Origin: Dehalococcoidia bacterium
GTDB taxonomy: Bacteria; Chloroflexota; Dehalococcoidia; JACPQF01
Direction of reading: 5' to 3'
Assembly (NCBI GenBank): GCA_030650265.1
Contig: JAUSEJ010000897.1
Coordinates: 1 to 5,014, forward strand
DNA length: 5,014 nt
Both the position numbers and the translations under genes were made by a program. Shown here in pieces: positions 1 to 5,014 of the stretch (its first letter is position 1; every line of letters begins with the position of its first letter). A model generated the notes under the pieces. The model did not search any database, was not told the DNA's origin, and saw only the letters and a program-made list of their open reading frames with translations.

Positions 1-140
1 AGCGCCATGTTCAGGTTTGATGCCGGGTCAGCATCAATTGCCAGGACGCTCCCCTTCTTACCAAGTGTATCTATAATAAGCGCGGCGATGGTGGTCTTTC
101 CCGTCCCACCTTTGCCCGCTACTGCGATTGTCTTGGTCAT
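1..140 (-). CDS. cooC: CooC/AcsF-type CODH/ACS nickel-insertion ATPase, N-terminal fragment
   Basis: The first 46 codons of a P-loop ATPase are present; the gene runs off the left edge. The protein begins MTKTIAVAGKGGTGKTT, a deviant Walker A motif (KGGTGKTT, about residues 10-17) of the MinD/Mrp/CooC class, with the extra lysine early in the loop. It is followed by VLAIDADPASNL (about residues 33-43), where the aspartates of the switch I region lie, as in CooC proteins. CooC/AcsF/CooC-like ATPases are cytoplasmic dimers that couple ATP hydrolysis to nickel loading of the CODH C-cluster or the ACS A-cluster. The start at 140 is chosen because GGGAG (149-153) sits 8 nt upstream; an in-frame ATG at 146 lies only 2 nt from it. 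The gene follows the RACo gene by 63 nt and is probably co-transcribed with it. The fragment cannot separate CooC from AcsF or from other MinD-like ATPases, but the CODH/ACS context favours a maturation factor. Confidence 0.85.
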   Translation of the reverse strand, partial: MTKTIAVAGKGGTGKTTIAALIIDTLGKKGSVLAIDADPASNLNMA

Positions 141-148
141 ATACATCG

Positions 149-153
149 CTCCC
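149..153 (-). promoter_or_regulatory. Shine-Dalgarno site deciding the cooC start
   Basis: The minus strand reads GGGAG, then an 8-nt spacer, then ATG at 140-138. The spacer itself contains another in-frame ATG (146-144), too close to the site to be used well. The site lies 6 nt after the 3' arm of the hairpin at 160-191, so folding upstream could change ribosome access; that last point is inference. Confidence 0.65.
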
Positions 154-159
154 GTGTAG

Positions 160-191
160 GGGATTGGGGGTCGGGTCTGTCCCCCAATCCC
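160..191 (-). other. Intercistronic hairpin between the RACo gene and cooC
   Basis: An 11-bp perfect inverted repeat is present: GGGATTGGGGG at 160-170 on the plus strand matches CCCCCAATCCC at 181-191, with a 10-nt loop at 171-180. On the mRNA strand the stem begins 12 nt after the RACo stop codon and ends 6 nt before the cooC Shine-Dalgarno. There is no U-run after the stem, so a Rho-independent terminator is unlikely. A role in mRNA stability or in tuning cooC expression is inference. Confidence 0.7.
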
Positions 192-203
192 GTCCCCCAA
201 CCC
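181..203 (-). other. Putative RNA/DNA G-quadruplex motif downstream of the RACo gene
   Basis: On the minus (mRNA) strand, immediately after the RACo stop codon, four G-runs of 3, 5, 3 and 5 bases are separated by the short loops TT, AC and ATT. This meets the usual definition of a two- or three-tetrad G-quadruplex with very short loops. The motif is also an imperfect tandem repeat of about 12-13 nt (GGGTTGGGGGAC followed by GGGATTGGGGGAC). Its second repeat unit is the 5' arm of the hairpin at 160-191, so the two structures are mutually exclusive. The motif is seen directly; folding in the cell is not shown. Confidence 0.55.
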
Positions 204-2162
204 TTACTTATCAGCTAATTGGCGGCCTGTTTTGTGCTCGGCGGCATCGAGAACCGCCCTGACGGCCGGAAAGGCATCCAGGTTCGTGTGAGGCAAAAAC
301 AGCGCCGACATAAACTCGTTCATATAGCTATTGTCGGCGATGAGCTCGAGGTACGTCATCTTAGACGCTATCTCGTTTGTCTTCACCCGCGCCTCACGGG
401 ACAGCAAGGCATTGAAAGCGCCTAGAGCGGAGGTGTTTCCAAGAAACTTGAATTTGTCCCACGGCAGGTCCGGGAGTAGGCCGATCTGGATCGCTTGCTC
501 GATGTCTATGTGCTGACCGAACGCGCCGCCGATAAGCACCTGTTCGATGTCCTCCAGTCTGACCCCCACTCCGTTTACCAGCGAGGTAATGCCGGCAAAA
601 ATGGCTGCTTTGGTGCGAATCAAGTTGTCCACGTCCACTTCCGTTAGCACGATGTCCTCGCCGGTGCCGGAGTTCTCGGCGAAGACGATGACGTATTCGT
701 TGCCGTGATCACCGCTACGAAGGCGATTTGGATTGCGCATGTGCCTTCGCGCGTAGGTGGCGGTCATCTTGCCCGATCTATCGAGAATGCCGGTGATGAA
801 CATTTCGGCGATCGCCGAAATCATGCCGGAGCCACACAACCCCAGTGGCTTGACCTCGTCGATGACTTTGAACGTCGGTTCGAAGGTCCGGGAACTGACT
901 CGAACGTCTTCGATTGCGCCGGAAATCGCGCGCATGCCACTGCGCACCCCGGCGCCTTCGAAGGCCGGTCCGGCCGAGCAGGCGCAGGTCATAAGCCAGT
1001 CGGCATTGCCGAGAACCATCTCCCCGTTGGTACCCACGTCCATGAAGAGGGTCAACACATCGGCTTTATAGGTTTCGGATCCCAGCACGCCGGCTGTGAT
1101 GTCCCCGCCGACATAGGCAGCCACACAGGGTAGAGCGTAGACCGAGGCATTCGGGTTGATGGCGACGCCGAGTTCTCTTGCCTGTATAGGCGGATAGTGG
1201 ACAGTGGTGGGAATATAGGGCTCCTCACGAATAGTCTTTGGATCAAGGCCAAAGAATAACTGTGTCATAGTCGTGTTGCCGGCGACCACCATATCGTCGA
1301 TCATCGCGGTTTGTATCCCTAGAGGACGACAGACCTCCGCTAAGAGTTCGTTCAAGGTCTCTAACACCAGGCTTTGGAGTTCATGGAGGCCATTCCCCCG
1401 TTGACTGAAGATAATCCGGGAGATTACATCCTCGCCGCGGGAGATCTGGCGATTAAAGGCAGAGGCGCGGTCTAGTAGCTCGCCAGTCTTGAGGTTGGTT
1501 AGATATACCACCACCGTGGTGGTGCCGATGTCGACAGCCGCGCCGAACGATTTTTCTGTTGTATCGCCGGCGCGCAAGTCCAAGAGCCTTGGTATCATAC
1601 TAGCGCTGGACTGCTCTACGACCGCCGTAACCTTCCACTCAGAAGCCCGTAGGGTACTGCTGAGGCGCTGGAGATTGGCCAGACCGACGGTCATGTCGCC
1701 CAACCCGTAGCGTCTTTTCAGGGCGGCCAAGACCCGATCCAGATCGTTCATATTGTCGGCCAGACTGGGCGGGTTCAGCTCAATGTAGTAGCCACGGACG
1801 GCCGGGTCCAACGGCCAGTTAGAGTGCACCGTAACCGCCGTCCTATTCGCCGCCGTATCTGTCACCCGCTCCCGTACTCTCGGCGGTGGCACGGTGATCA
1901 GCGCATCGCCAGCCACCATGGCTGAGCAGGACAAGACCCAGCCCTCCCTAACCTGTTCATCAGTGAGATGGGGATTCTGGCTGTCTTCTACCCTGCCGTT
2001 TTCTATTTTGACCTTGCAGCGCCCGCAGCGACCCTGCCCACCGCAAGGGATATCAATGTGAATGCCCACCGCCTCCGCTGCATCGAGTAGCAAGGTGCCA
2101 TTTGGTACCTCTGCGACAGCGTGAGTGGGTAGAAAGCTGATCCTGCTTGTCTCTTCTGCCAT
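204..2162 (-). CDS. acsV: Corrinoid protein reductive activator (RACo/AcsV), 2Fe-2S ferredoxin plus ASKHA ATPase domain
   Basis: This 652-aa protein is the ATP-dependent reactivator of the corrinoid iron-sulfur protein: it returns inactive Co(II) to the Co(I) state needed for methyl transfer. The N-terminal ferredoxin domain (about residues 8-95) shows a plant-type 2Fe-2S pattern, C40-x5-C46-x2-C49-x29-C79, in the context PCGGQGRCGRC. A linker and middle region (about 96-205) leads to the C-terminal ASKHA domain (DUF4445 family) with AVDIGTTT (209-216, phosphate-1), VVAGNTTM (292-299), MDVGTNGEM (374-382, phosphate-2), GLCGSGM (441-447) and IGGAFGQHID (544-553, adenosine site). Length and layout match known RACo proteins, which are about 630-650 aa. 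The ATG at 2162 has a GAGGA site (2167-2171) only 4 nt upstream. It lies 90 nt after acsC, whose product is its substrate. Related ASKHA-ferredoxin activators serve methylamine and O-demethylase corrinoid proteins, but the acsD-acsC context supports the CoFeSP-specific member. Confidence 0.93.
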   Translation of the reverse strand: MAEETSRISFLPTHAVAEVPNGTLLLDAAEAVGIHIDIPCGGQGRCGRCKVKIENGRVEDSQNPHLTDEQVREGWVLSCSAMVAGDALITVPPPRVRERVTDTAANRTAVTVHSNWPLDPAVRGYYIELNPPSLADNMNDLDRVLAALKRRYGLGDMTVGLANLQRLSSTLRASEWKVTAVVEQSSASMIPRLLDLRAGDTTEKSFGAAVDIGTTTVVVYLTNLKTGELLDRASAFNRQISRGEDVISRIIFSQRGNGLHELQSLVLETLNELLAEVCRPLGIQTAMIDDMVVAGNTTMTQLFFGLDPKTIREEPYIPTTVHYPPIQARELGVAINPNASVYALPCVAAYVGGDITAGVLGSETYKADVLTLFMDVGTNGEMVLGNADWLMTCACSAGPAFEGAGVRSGMRAISGAIEDVRVSSRTFEPTFKVIDEVKPLGLCGSGMISAIAEMFITGILDRSGKMTATYARRHMRNPNRLRSGDHGNEYVIVFAENSGTGEDIVLTEVDVDNLIRTKAAIFAGITSLVNGVGVRLEDIEQVLIGGAFGQHIDIEQAIQIGLLPDLPWDKFKFLGNTSALGAFNALLSREARVKTNEIASKMTYLELIADNSYMNEFMSALFLPHTNLDAFPAVRAVLDAAEHKTGRQLADK

Positions 2163-2194
2163 TCTTTCCTCGACCGGATTGCTATTCAGATTGG

Positions 2195-2224
2195 CCGGGA
2201 GCGAATGTGATCACTCGCTCCCGG
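2195..2224 (-). other. Intercistronic hairpin between acsC and the RACo gene
   Basis: A 10-bp perfect inverted repeat is present, CCGGGAGCGA (2195-2204) against TCGCTCCCGG (2215-2224). The 10-nt loop can pair two further bases past one mismatch, leaving the tetraloop TGAT. It starts 28 nt after the acsC stop on the mRNA strand and ends about 32 nt before the RACo start. No T-run follows on either side. The eight bases GTGATCAC (2207-2214) at its centre are also a perfect palindrome. A stability or processing element, or a protein-binding site, is possible; no function is shown. Confidence 0.65.
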
Positions 2225-2252
2225 AGTGTCCTCGACGCCCTGCTCGAGCGCG

Positions 2253-3605
2253 CTAGTCTTTCCATGTCCTTTTTATGAAACTCGGGATGTCCACCGCTTC
2301 CCGTGGGCCAACCATGATTTGCCAACCAGAAAGCTCGTCCTCAAGTTCTCCACGCAGGGTTGCGACGTGGCCCGGGATGATAATCTTGCGATGGGTTATC
2401 TTATCGGCGATGCCGCTAGCCTTGGTCGATTTGGCGATCTTCTCGGCGTCAAACTTTCCGGCTGCCCAGGCTGTCAAGACCGATAGTCCCTCCGAGTCGG
2501 CGACCAGAAGCCATGAAGGCAGGCCACTTCCCTCGACCTCTCCGGCCACGGAAAAGTAGGTGAGGGAGAAGTTGGTGGTCACGTACAGCGGGCTCGATGG
2601 CCCGGGCTCGCCGATGGGGTAGAGGCCGGGCTGCATCTGAATTGGCTTCTGCGGGTCGGTGTAGATATTCTGTCGGAGAGTGAGCAAAGGATAGATGCGT
2701 GCCGGATCGAAGCTTTCTAGGACGATGATGCCGGCGTATTTTGCCACGTGCTGGCCTGCAAGCAGAGTCTCTTCCTCTGGCGAGGAGGCCTTCTCACCCG
2801 GGAATGTGATGATCGGGTAACCCGCCGGGCGGAAGTTCTTCTTCAAAGCTAGACGGCGAAGCTGGGTTATCGTGACTAGAGAATCGGCGAAGCCGCGCGT
2901 CCCCGGGTCGAGAACGATGTCCTCGACGCCCGCTTTGTTGACCTCCTCCGCCAGCGTCGTCACGGCTTCAATGCCTTCGGCGCTGACCGCCACAGGGCAC
3001 TTGAACTTGAGGGCGAGAGCAGCCATCTGGGCAGCGTTATCCCTGGTCGCCGCGTAGATTAGCGGCTTGCTGCTTCCTACTTTGGCAAGGGCCGCTTCCA
3101 TAATGGCAGAGTCGGTTGACATAATCACCAGTGATAGCTCGCCAGCGGACTTGACCAACCCGATGGCCTTCAAGAAAGTTGCAGAGTCCTTGGAAGCGTT
3201 GTCGATCGCCACGCCTGACACCCTCAGGCCCATACCGACCCGCTCGACGGCGTACCCGGCGACAGCCGCTGCGGTCTTGGCGATCTCCTCGGGGGAGGAT
3301 GTATCTTTTATGCGTATCACAAAGCCTGGCTCATGGAAGAATGTCTTCTCATGGCGGAACATGGCCGTCTCGTTGCCAACCTCGATTTTCCGACCATCTT
3401 CTGATCCAACCGTTACCAATCGGATCGGTGGTCTCGAAGCAGCTTCCAGCGCCTGTTTGGCCTGATCGCTTACAAAGGGGCAAGCTGCAAGCTCGGCCTG
3501 CTTTTGCGACAACTTCATGGCAAAAGCAAGGCAAGTGGGCTGTCCACACTGTTTGCAGTTTGTCTTGGGAAGAAGCTTGTAGATATCTAAGCCGGTTAAT
3601 GCCAT
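2253..3605 (-). CDS. acsC: Corrinoid iron-sulfur protein large subunit (CoFeSP gamma, AcsC/CdhE)
   Basis: This 450-aa protein is the cobamide- and 4Fe-4S-carrying subunit of CoFeSP, which shuttles the methyl group from methyl-tetrahydrofolate (via AcsE) to the A-cluster of acetyl-CoA synthase in the cytoplasm. The N-terminal cluster domain shows C17-x2-C20-x4-C25-x16-C42 in the context TNCKQCGQPTC, the classic pattern of this family. It is followed by a TIM-barrel-like middle region (about 60-325) and a C-terminal cobamide-binding domain (about 330-450) with conserved-looking stretches YVTTNFSLTYFSVAGEVE (341-358) and PGHVATLRGELEDELSGW (411-428). The length matches bacterial AcsC, about 445-450 aa. 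The ATG at 3605 follows GGAG (3616-3619) by 10 nt, and the N-terminus MALTGLDIYKLLPKTNC aligns naturally with the family. It begins 24 nt after acsD, its heterodimer partner. All four cluster cysteines are intact, with no sign of disruption. Confidence 0.96.
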   Translation of the reverse strand: MALTGLDIYKLLPKTNCKQCGQPTCLAFAMKLSQKQAELAACPFVSDQAKQALEAASRPPIRLVTVGSEDGRKIEVGNETAMFRHEKTFFHEPGFVIRIKDTSSPEEIAKTAAAVAGYAVERVGMGLRVSGVAIDNASKDSATFLKAIGLVKSAGELSLVIMSTDSAIMEAALAKVGSSKPLIYAATRDNAAQMAALALKFKCPVAVSAEGIEAVTTLAEEVNKAGVEDIVLDPGTRGFADSLVTITQLRRLALKKNFRPAGYPIITFPGEKASSPEEETLLAGQHVAKYAGIIVLESFDPARIYPLLTLRQNIYTDPQKPIQMQPGLYPIGEPGPSSPLYVTTNFSLTYFSVAGEVEGSGLPSWLLVADSEGLSVLTAWAAGKFDAEKIAKSTKASGIADKITHRKIIIPGHVATLRGELEDELSGWQIMVGPREAVDIPSFIKRTWKD

Positions 3606-3613
3606 CGATAAGA

Positions 3614-3625
3614 GTCTCCTTTCAA
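3614..3625 (-). promoter_or_regulatory. acsC ribosome-binding leader, identical to that of acsD
   Basis: The minus strand reads TTGAAAGGAGAC, with GGAG at 3616-3619 and a 10-nt spacer to the acsC ATG. The same 12 bases occur upstream of acsD at 4581-4592. The matched leaders may give similar translation of the two subunits of the 1:1 heterodimer; that consequence is inference. Confidence 0.65.
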
Positions 3626-3629
3626 ACTT

Positions 3630-4574
3630 CTATTTAGCCATCCACTTGTCGATGGTAGCCTTTACCAATTCGATGGCCCTGGGATGGCGCATGACTACCA
3701 CATCAGCCCCGGCGAGTAGCAGCGACGTCGCCGTCATTGCTTCCCAGAGGATTGCACGGTTTTCGATTTTGCCCCAGGCCTCGGGCACACCGTCCGCAGC
3801 CCTTGCTTCCTTCTGTCGCCATGCTTCCTCGCCCGGAGTTACCAACAGGGGAAGGCCAGTCATGCCATCACCCTGGAGACCGGCGAGCCGCAGTCGTTCC
3901 ATGACCGAATAGGTATACTCCAGTCCGTAGCCCAGAGCCCCGGTAGTAGGGTCGACGATGATCCGGTCCGCCGCGAGACCCATGTCACAAATAAGAATAT
4001 TCAGTTGCTTGGCCAGGTTGATTTCGATTGGGGTTTTCGCGATGGCGACATGGCCACTGGACAGGCAGGCGGCAACGATAGTGCGGTAGTTCTTCTCCTC
4101 GCAATTTCCGAGGGCGATGATAGTCCCGCGAGCAGCGTCCGCGGCTGCCACGAGCACTTCGTTATCCTTCTCGGCAACAGATGGTCCCAAGACCATAATG
4201 GGCAGGTCCATGGCGTCCAGGACCCTCTTAACCGTTGCCTCTGCCTCTTTCGCCCCGGTGTTCTGATTGTCGGGGTGAGCACTCTTCAGCGAGAGGGCAA
4301 TTAGGTCGGCGCCGGCGGCCGCTGCGGCCCTGGCCCAACTGGCGGGGTCCTTCAGGGCGTCGCCCCACGCTGAGGCTAGCTGACTGGGCCATTCGGGTGT
4401 ACAGTCCTGGATCTCGATAGCGATCAACGGCCGATTGGGCATTTCCCCTTCGAAATGGAGAAAGGGCATGGTCGATTCGCCCCCGACTACTACCGTCTTT
4501 CGTCCGCCCCCGCCAAGGGTGACTTCACGGATTTTACCCTTCCACTTTTCGGTTGGGACTTCCACTGCTGGCAT
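3630..4574 (-). CDS. acsD: Corrinoid iron-sulfur protein small subunit (CoFeSP delta, AcsD/CdhD)
   Basis: This 314-aa protein is the smaller CoFeSP subunit, a TIM-barrel protein that pairs with AcsC and helps hold the cobamide between the subunits during methyl transfer. Family-typical stretches are LIALSLKSAHPDNQN (91-105), ALGNCEEKNYRTIVAAC (154-170), AKTPIEINLAKQLNILICDMG (179-199, read in two adjoining blocks) and DPTTGALGYGLEYTYSVMER (208-227). The length is close to characterised bacterial AcsD (about 310-325 aa). The start at 4574 (MPAVEVPTEKW) is preferred because AAAGGAG (4583-4589) lies 8 nt upstream. An in-frame TTG at 4592 would add six residues but precedes and contains that ribosome site. 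It is followed by acsC after 24 nt and preceded by acsB across a gap of 315 nt. The archaeal homologue CdhD and AcsD share the fold; the bacterial operon context favours the AcsD name. Confidence 0.95.
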   Translation of the reverse strand: MPAVEVPTEKWKGKIREVTLGGGGRKTVVVGGESTMPFLHFEGEMPNRPLIAIEIQDCTPEWPSQLASAWGDALKDPASWARAAAAAGADLIALSLKSAHPDNQNTGAKEAEATVKRVLDAMDLPIMVLGPSVAEKDNEVLVAAADAARGTIIALGNCEEKNYRTIVAACLSSGHVAIAKTPIEINLAKQLNILICDMGLAADRIIVDPTTGALGYGLEYTYSVMERLRLAGLQGDGMTGLPLLVTPGEEAWRQKEARAADGVPEAWGKIENRAILWEAMTATSLLLAGADVVVMRHPRAIELVKATIDKWMAK

Positions 4575-4836
4575 AAGTGTGTCTCCTTTCAATAGTCCTT
4601 GGTCTACGAGCGATCTCTCTCACGATGTCGCAGAATGATATCATGTCGTTCGGGCGTCTCTGATCGGGCTCGCCTTTATGGATGACCAACTGGTACACGA
4701 GCGTGGCCTGCAGCAGCGCAACGGCGTCGGCGAGAGGCGCCGCAGCCATGACCGCCACCACGTGTTGGTTCACTACATGTCCGACGGTAATAACAGCGAC
4801 GTCCCTCCCGAACCCCTTTGGCTCGGTCGGCAACAT
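4534..4836 (-). CDS. Unrecognised small ORF (up to 100 aa) between acsB and acsD, doubtful
   Basis: I do not recognise this product and it may not be a gene. The reading frame fills most of the gap between acsB and acsD and overlaps the start of acsD by 41 nt. In favour: the first 75 or so codons favour G or C at the third position, much like the flanking genes, and residues about 12-53 (DVAVITVGHVV through LVYQLVIHKG) have a plausible alanine/valine/leucine-rich protein composition. Against: the first ATG (4836) lies inside the 3' arm of the hairpin at 4829-4876 with no Shine-Dalgarno, the last 25 residues are arginine-rich and look like read-through of the acsD ribosome site, and no motif is visible. 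It could be a small true gene with a non-ATG start, a decayed gene, or chance. A second frame open from 4870 to 4676 is arginine-rich and looks like a shadow. Confidence 0.25.
   Translation of the reverse strand: MLPTEPKGFGRDVAVITVGHVVNQHVVAVMAAAPLADAVALLQATLVYQLVIHKGEPDQRRPNDMISFCDIVREIARRPRTIERRHTYASSGSPNRKVEG
4581..4592 (-). promoter_or_regulatory. Shine-Dalgarno leader deciding the acsD start
   Basis: The minus strand reads TTGAAAGGAGAC, then ACACTT, then ATG at 4574. The strong AAAGGAG core with an 8-nt spacer argues for the ATG at 4574 and against the TTG at 4592, which is the first codon of this very element. The 12-base element is repeated exactly before acsC. Confidence 0.75.
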
Positions 4837-4876
4837 GGAACAAGGGCCGCATTGTCGACCCTTGTTCCATGTTGCC
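4829..4876 (-). other. Long perfect hairpin just downstream of acsB
   Basis: An 18-bp perfect inverted repeat is present: GGCAACATGGAACAAGGG at 4829-4846 matches its reverse complement at 4859-4876, with a 12-nt interval at 4847-4858 in which CG/CG can pair further after one mismatch. On the mRNA strand it begins 13 nt after the acsB stop codon. No T-run follows the stem (the next bases are GACCGAGCC), so it is not a canonical Rho-independent terminator. It may mark the 3' end of a processed, stabilised acsB transcript or act as a partial attenuator before acsD; both are inference. It is the longest stem noticed in the window. Confidence 0.85.
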
Positions 4877-4889
4877 TATTTATCCTCCC

Positions 4890-5014
4890 CTACATCAAGG
4901 GGTCCATTGTCAGCGCCGGATGGCCCTTTTCTTCCAGATAAACGAGAAGTTGGTCAACGGTCGAGGCCACCTTTTCGTCGGCGATCTTGTCGATCAGATC
5001 GGGGTCGCCTTCCC
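4890..5014 (-). CDS. acsB: Acetyl-CoA synthase (CODH/ACS alpha/beta-type catalytic subunit AcsB), C-terminal 40 residues
   Basis: The last 40 codons and the TAG stop of a gene that enters from the right edge are present. The frame ends with DLIDKIADEKVASTVDQLL, then VYLEEKGHPALTMDPLM. This helix-rich tail ending in a GHPAL-x-MDP-like sequence is what I recall of bacterial AcsB C-termini. The position directly ahead of acsD and acsC fits. AcsB carries the nickel-iron A-cluster and condenses CO, a methyl group and CoA into acetyl-CoA; the A-cluster cysteines lie in the part outside the window. The identification rests on a short tail plus context, so the name is likely but not certain. The gene is followed 13 nt later by the 18-bp hairpin. 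Confidence 0.8.
   Translation of the reverse strand, partial: EGDPDLIDKIADEKVASTVDQLLVYLEEKGHPALTMDPLM

Noticed and set aside
141..146. Upstream in-frame ATG for cooC (MYMTKT...)
   Set aside because: It is only 2 nt from the GGGAG site, whereas the ATG at 140 has an 8-nt spacer.
705..1133. Plus-strand open frame of 142 codons inside the RACo gene
   Set aside because: It lies wholly antisense to a strongly supported gene, has an arginine/glycine/histidine-rich shadow composition, and has no motif or ribosome site of note. The same applies to the other plus-strand frames over the RACo gene, acsC and acsD.
2195..2224. Rho-independent terminator after acsC
   Set aside because: The GC-rich stem is not followed by a T-run on the minus strand, and the RACo gene begins about 32 nt later.
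3179..3637. Plus-strand open frame of 152 codons antisense to acsC
   Set aside because: The low-complexity arginine/serine/proline-rich translation is typical of a GC-rich shadow; the minus-strand acsC reading with intact cluster cysteines explains the DNA.
4575..4592. TTG start that would extend AcsD by six residues
   Set aside because: The TTG and following bases form the Shine-Dalgarno leader of the ATG at 4574, and the family N-terminus fits the shorter form.
4676..4870. Minus-strand 64-codon frame starting inside the acsB-proximal hairpin
   Set aside because: It is arginine- and glycine-rich with no motif; the GGGGAGG near the acsB stop is about 13 nt from its ATG, too far for a good site, and it overlaps the more protein-like frame at 4534-4836.
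4829..4876. Rho-independent terminator after acsB
   Set aside because: The stem is long enough, but no T-tract follows on either strand and downstream genes of the same pathway continue in the same direction.
1..5014. CRISPR arrays, tRNA/rRNA genes, insertion sequences or phage genes
   Set aside because: No spaced repeats, structural RNA signatures, transposase motifs or terminal inverted repeats were seen; nearly all the DNA is accounted for by the acs cluster.

Overview
The window is a stretch of a Wood-Ljungdahl (reductive acetyl-CoA) gene cluster, read entirely from the minus strand. In transcription order (right to left) it holds the last 40 codons of acsB (acetyl-CoA synthase), a roughly 315-nt gap with a long perfect hairpin and an unrecognised small ORF, acsD (small corrinoid iron-sulfur protein subunit), acsC (large corrinoid iron-sulfur protein subunit), a RACo/AcsV-type ferredoxin-ASKHA reactivator, and the first 46 codons of a CooC/AcsF-type nickel-insertion ATPase. 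All genes are co-directional and closely spaced, so one polycistronic unit is likely. No promoter or canonical terminator is visible, and both ends are cut by the window.

Functionally, AcsC-AcsD is the corrinoid iron-sulfur protein (CoFeSP). It takes a methyl group from methyl-tetrahydrofolate and delivers it to the A-cluster of AcsB, which joins it to CO and CoA to make acetyl-CoA. RACo re-reduces CoFeSP when its cobalt is accidentally oxidised to Co(II), and CooC/AcsF-type ATPases support nickel loading of CODH/ACS. Catalytic genes therefore come first and maintenance genes last. The CODH subunit (acsA) and the methyltransferase (acsE) are not in the window.

The host is very probably a strictly anaerobic bacterium that makes or oxidises acetyl-CoA by this pathway (acetogen, sulfate reducer, or Chloroflexota-like lineage). 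The bacterial-type proteins, good Shine-Dalgarno sites (AAAGGAG, GGGAG) and moderately GC-rich DNA support this. The phylum cannot be fixed from sequence reading alone.

The least ordinary parts are the spacers. The gaps after acsB, acsC and the RACo gene each carry a perfect stem-loop (18, 10 and 11 bp) on the mRNA strand with no U-tract after it. The last also carries a dense four-run G-quadruplex motif whose second half is the same sequence that forms the hairpin arm. These look more like intercistronic mRNA processing, stability or expression-tuning elements than terminators. I did not find a clearly new protein system.
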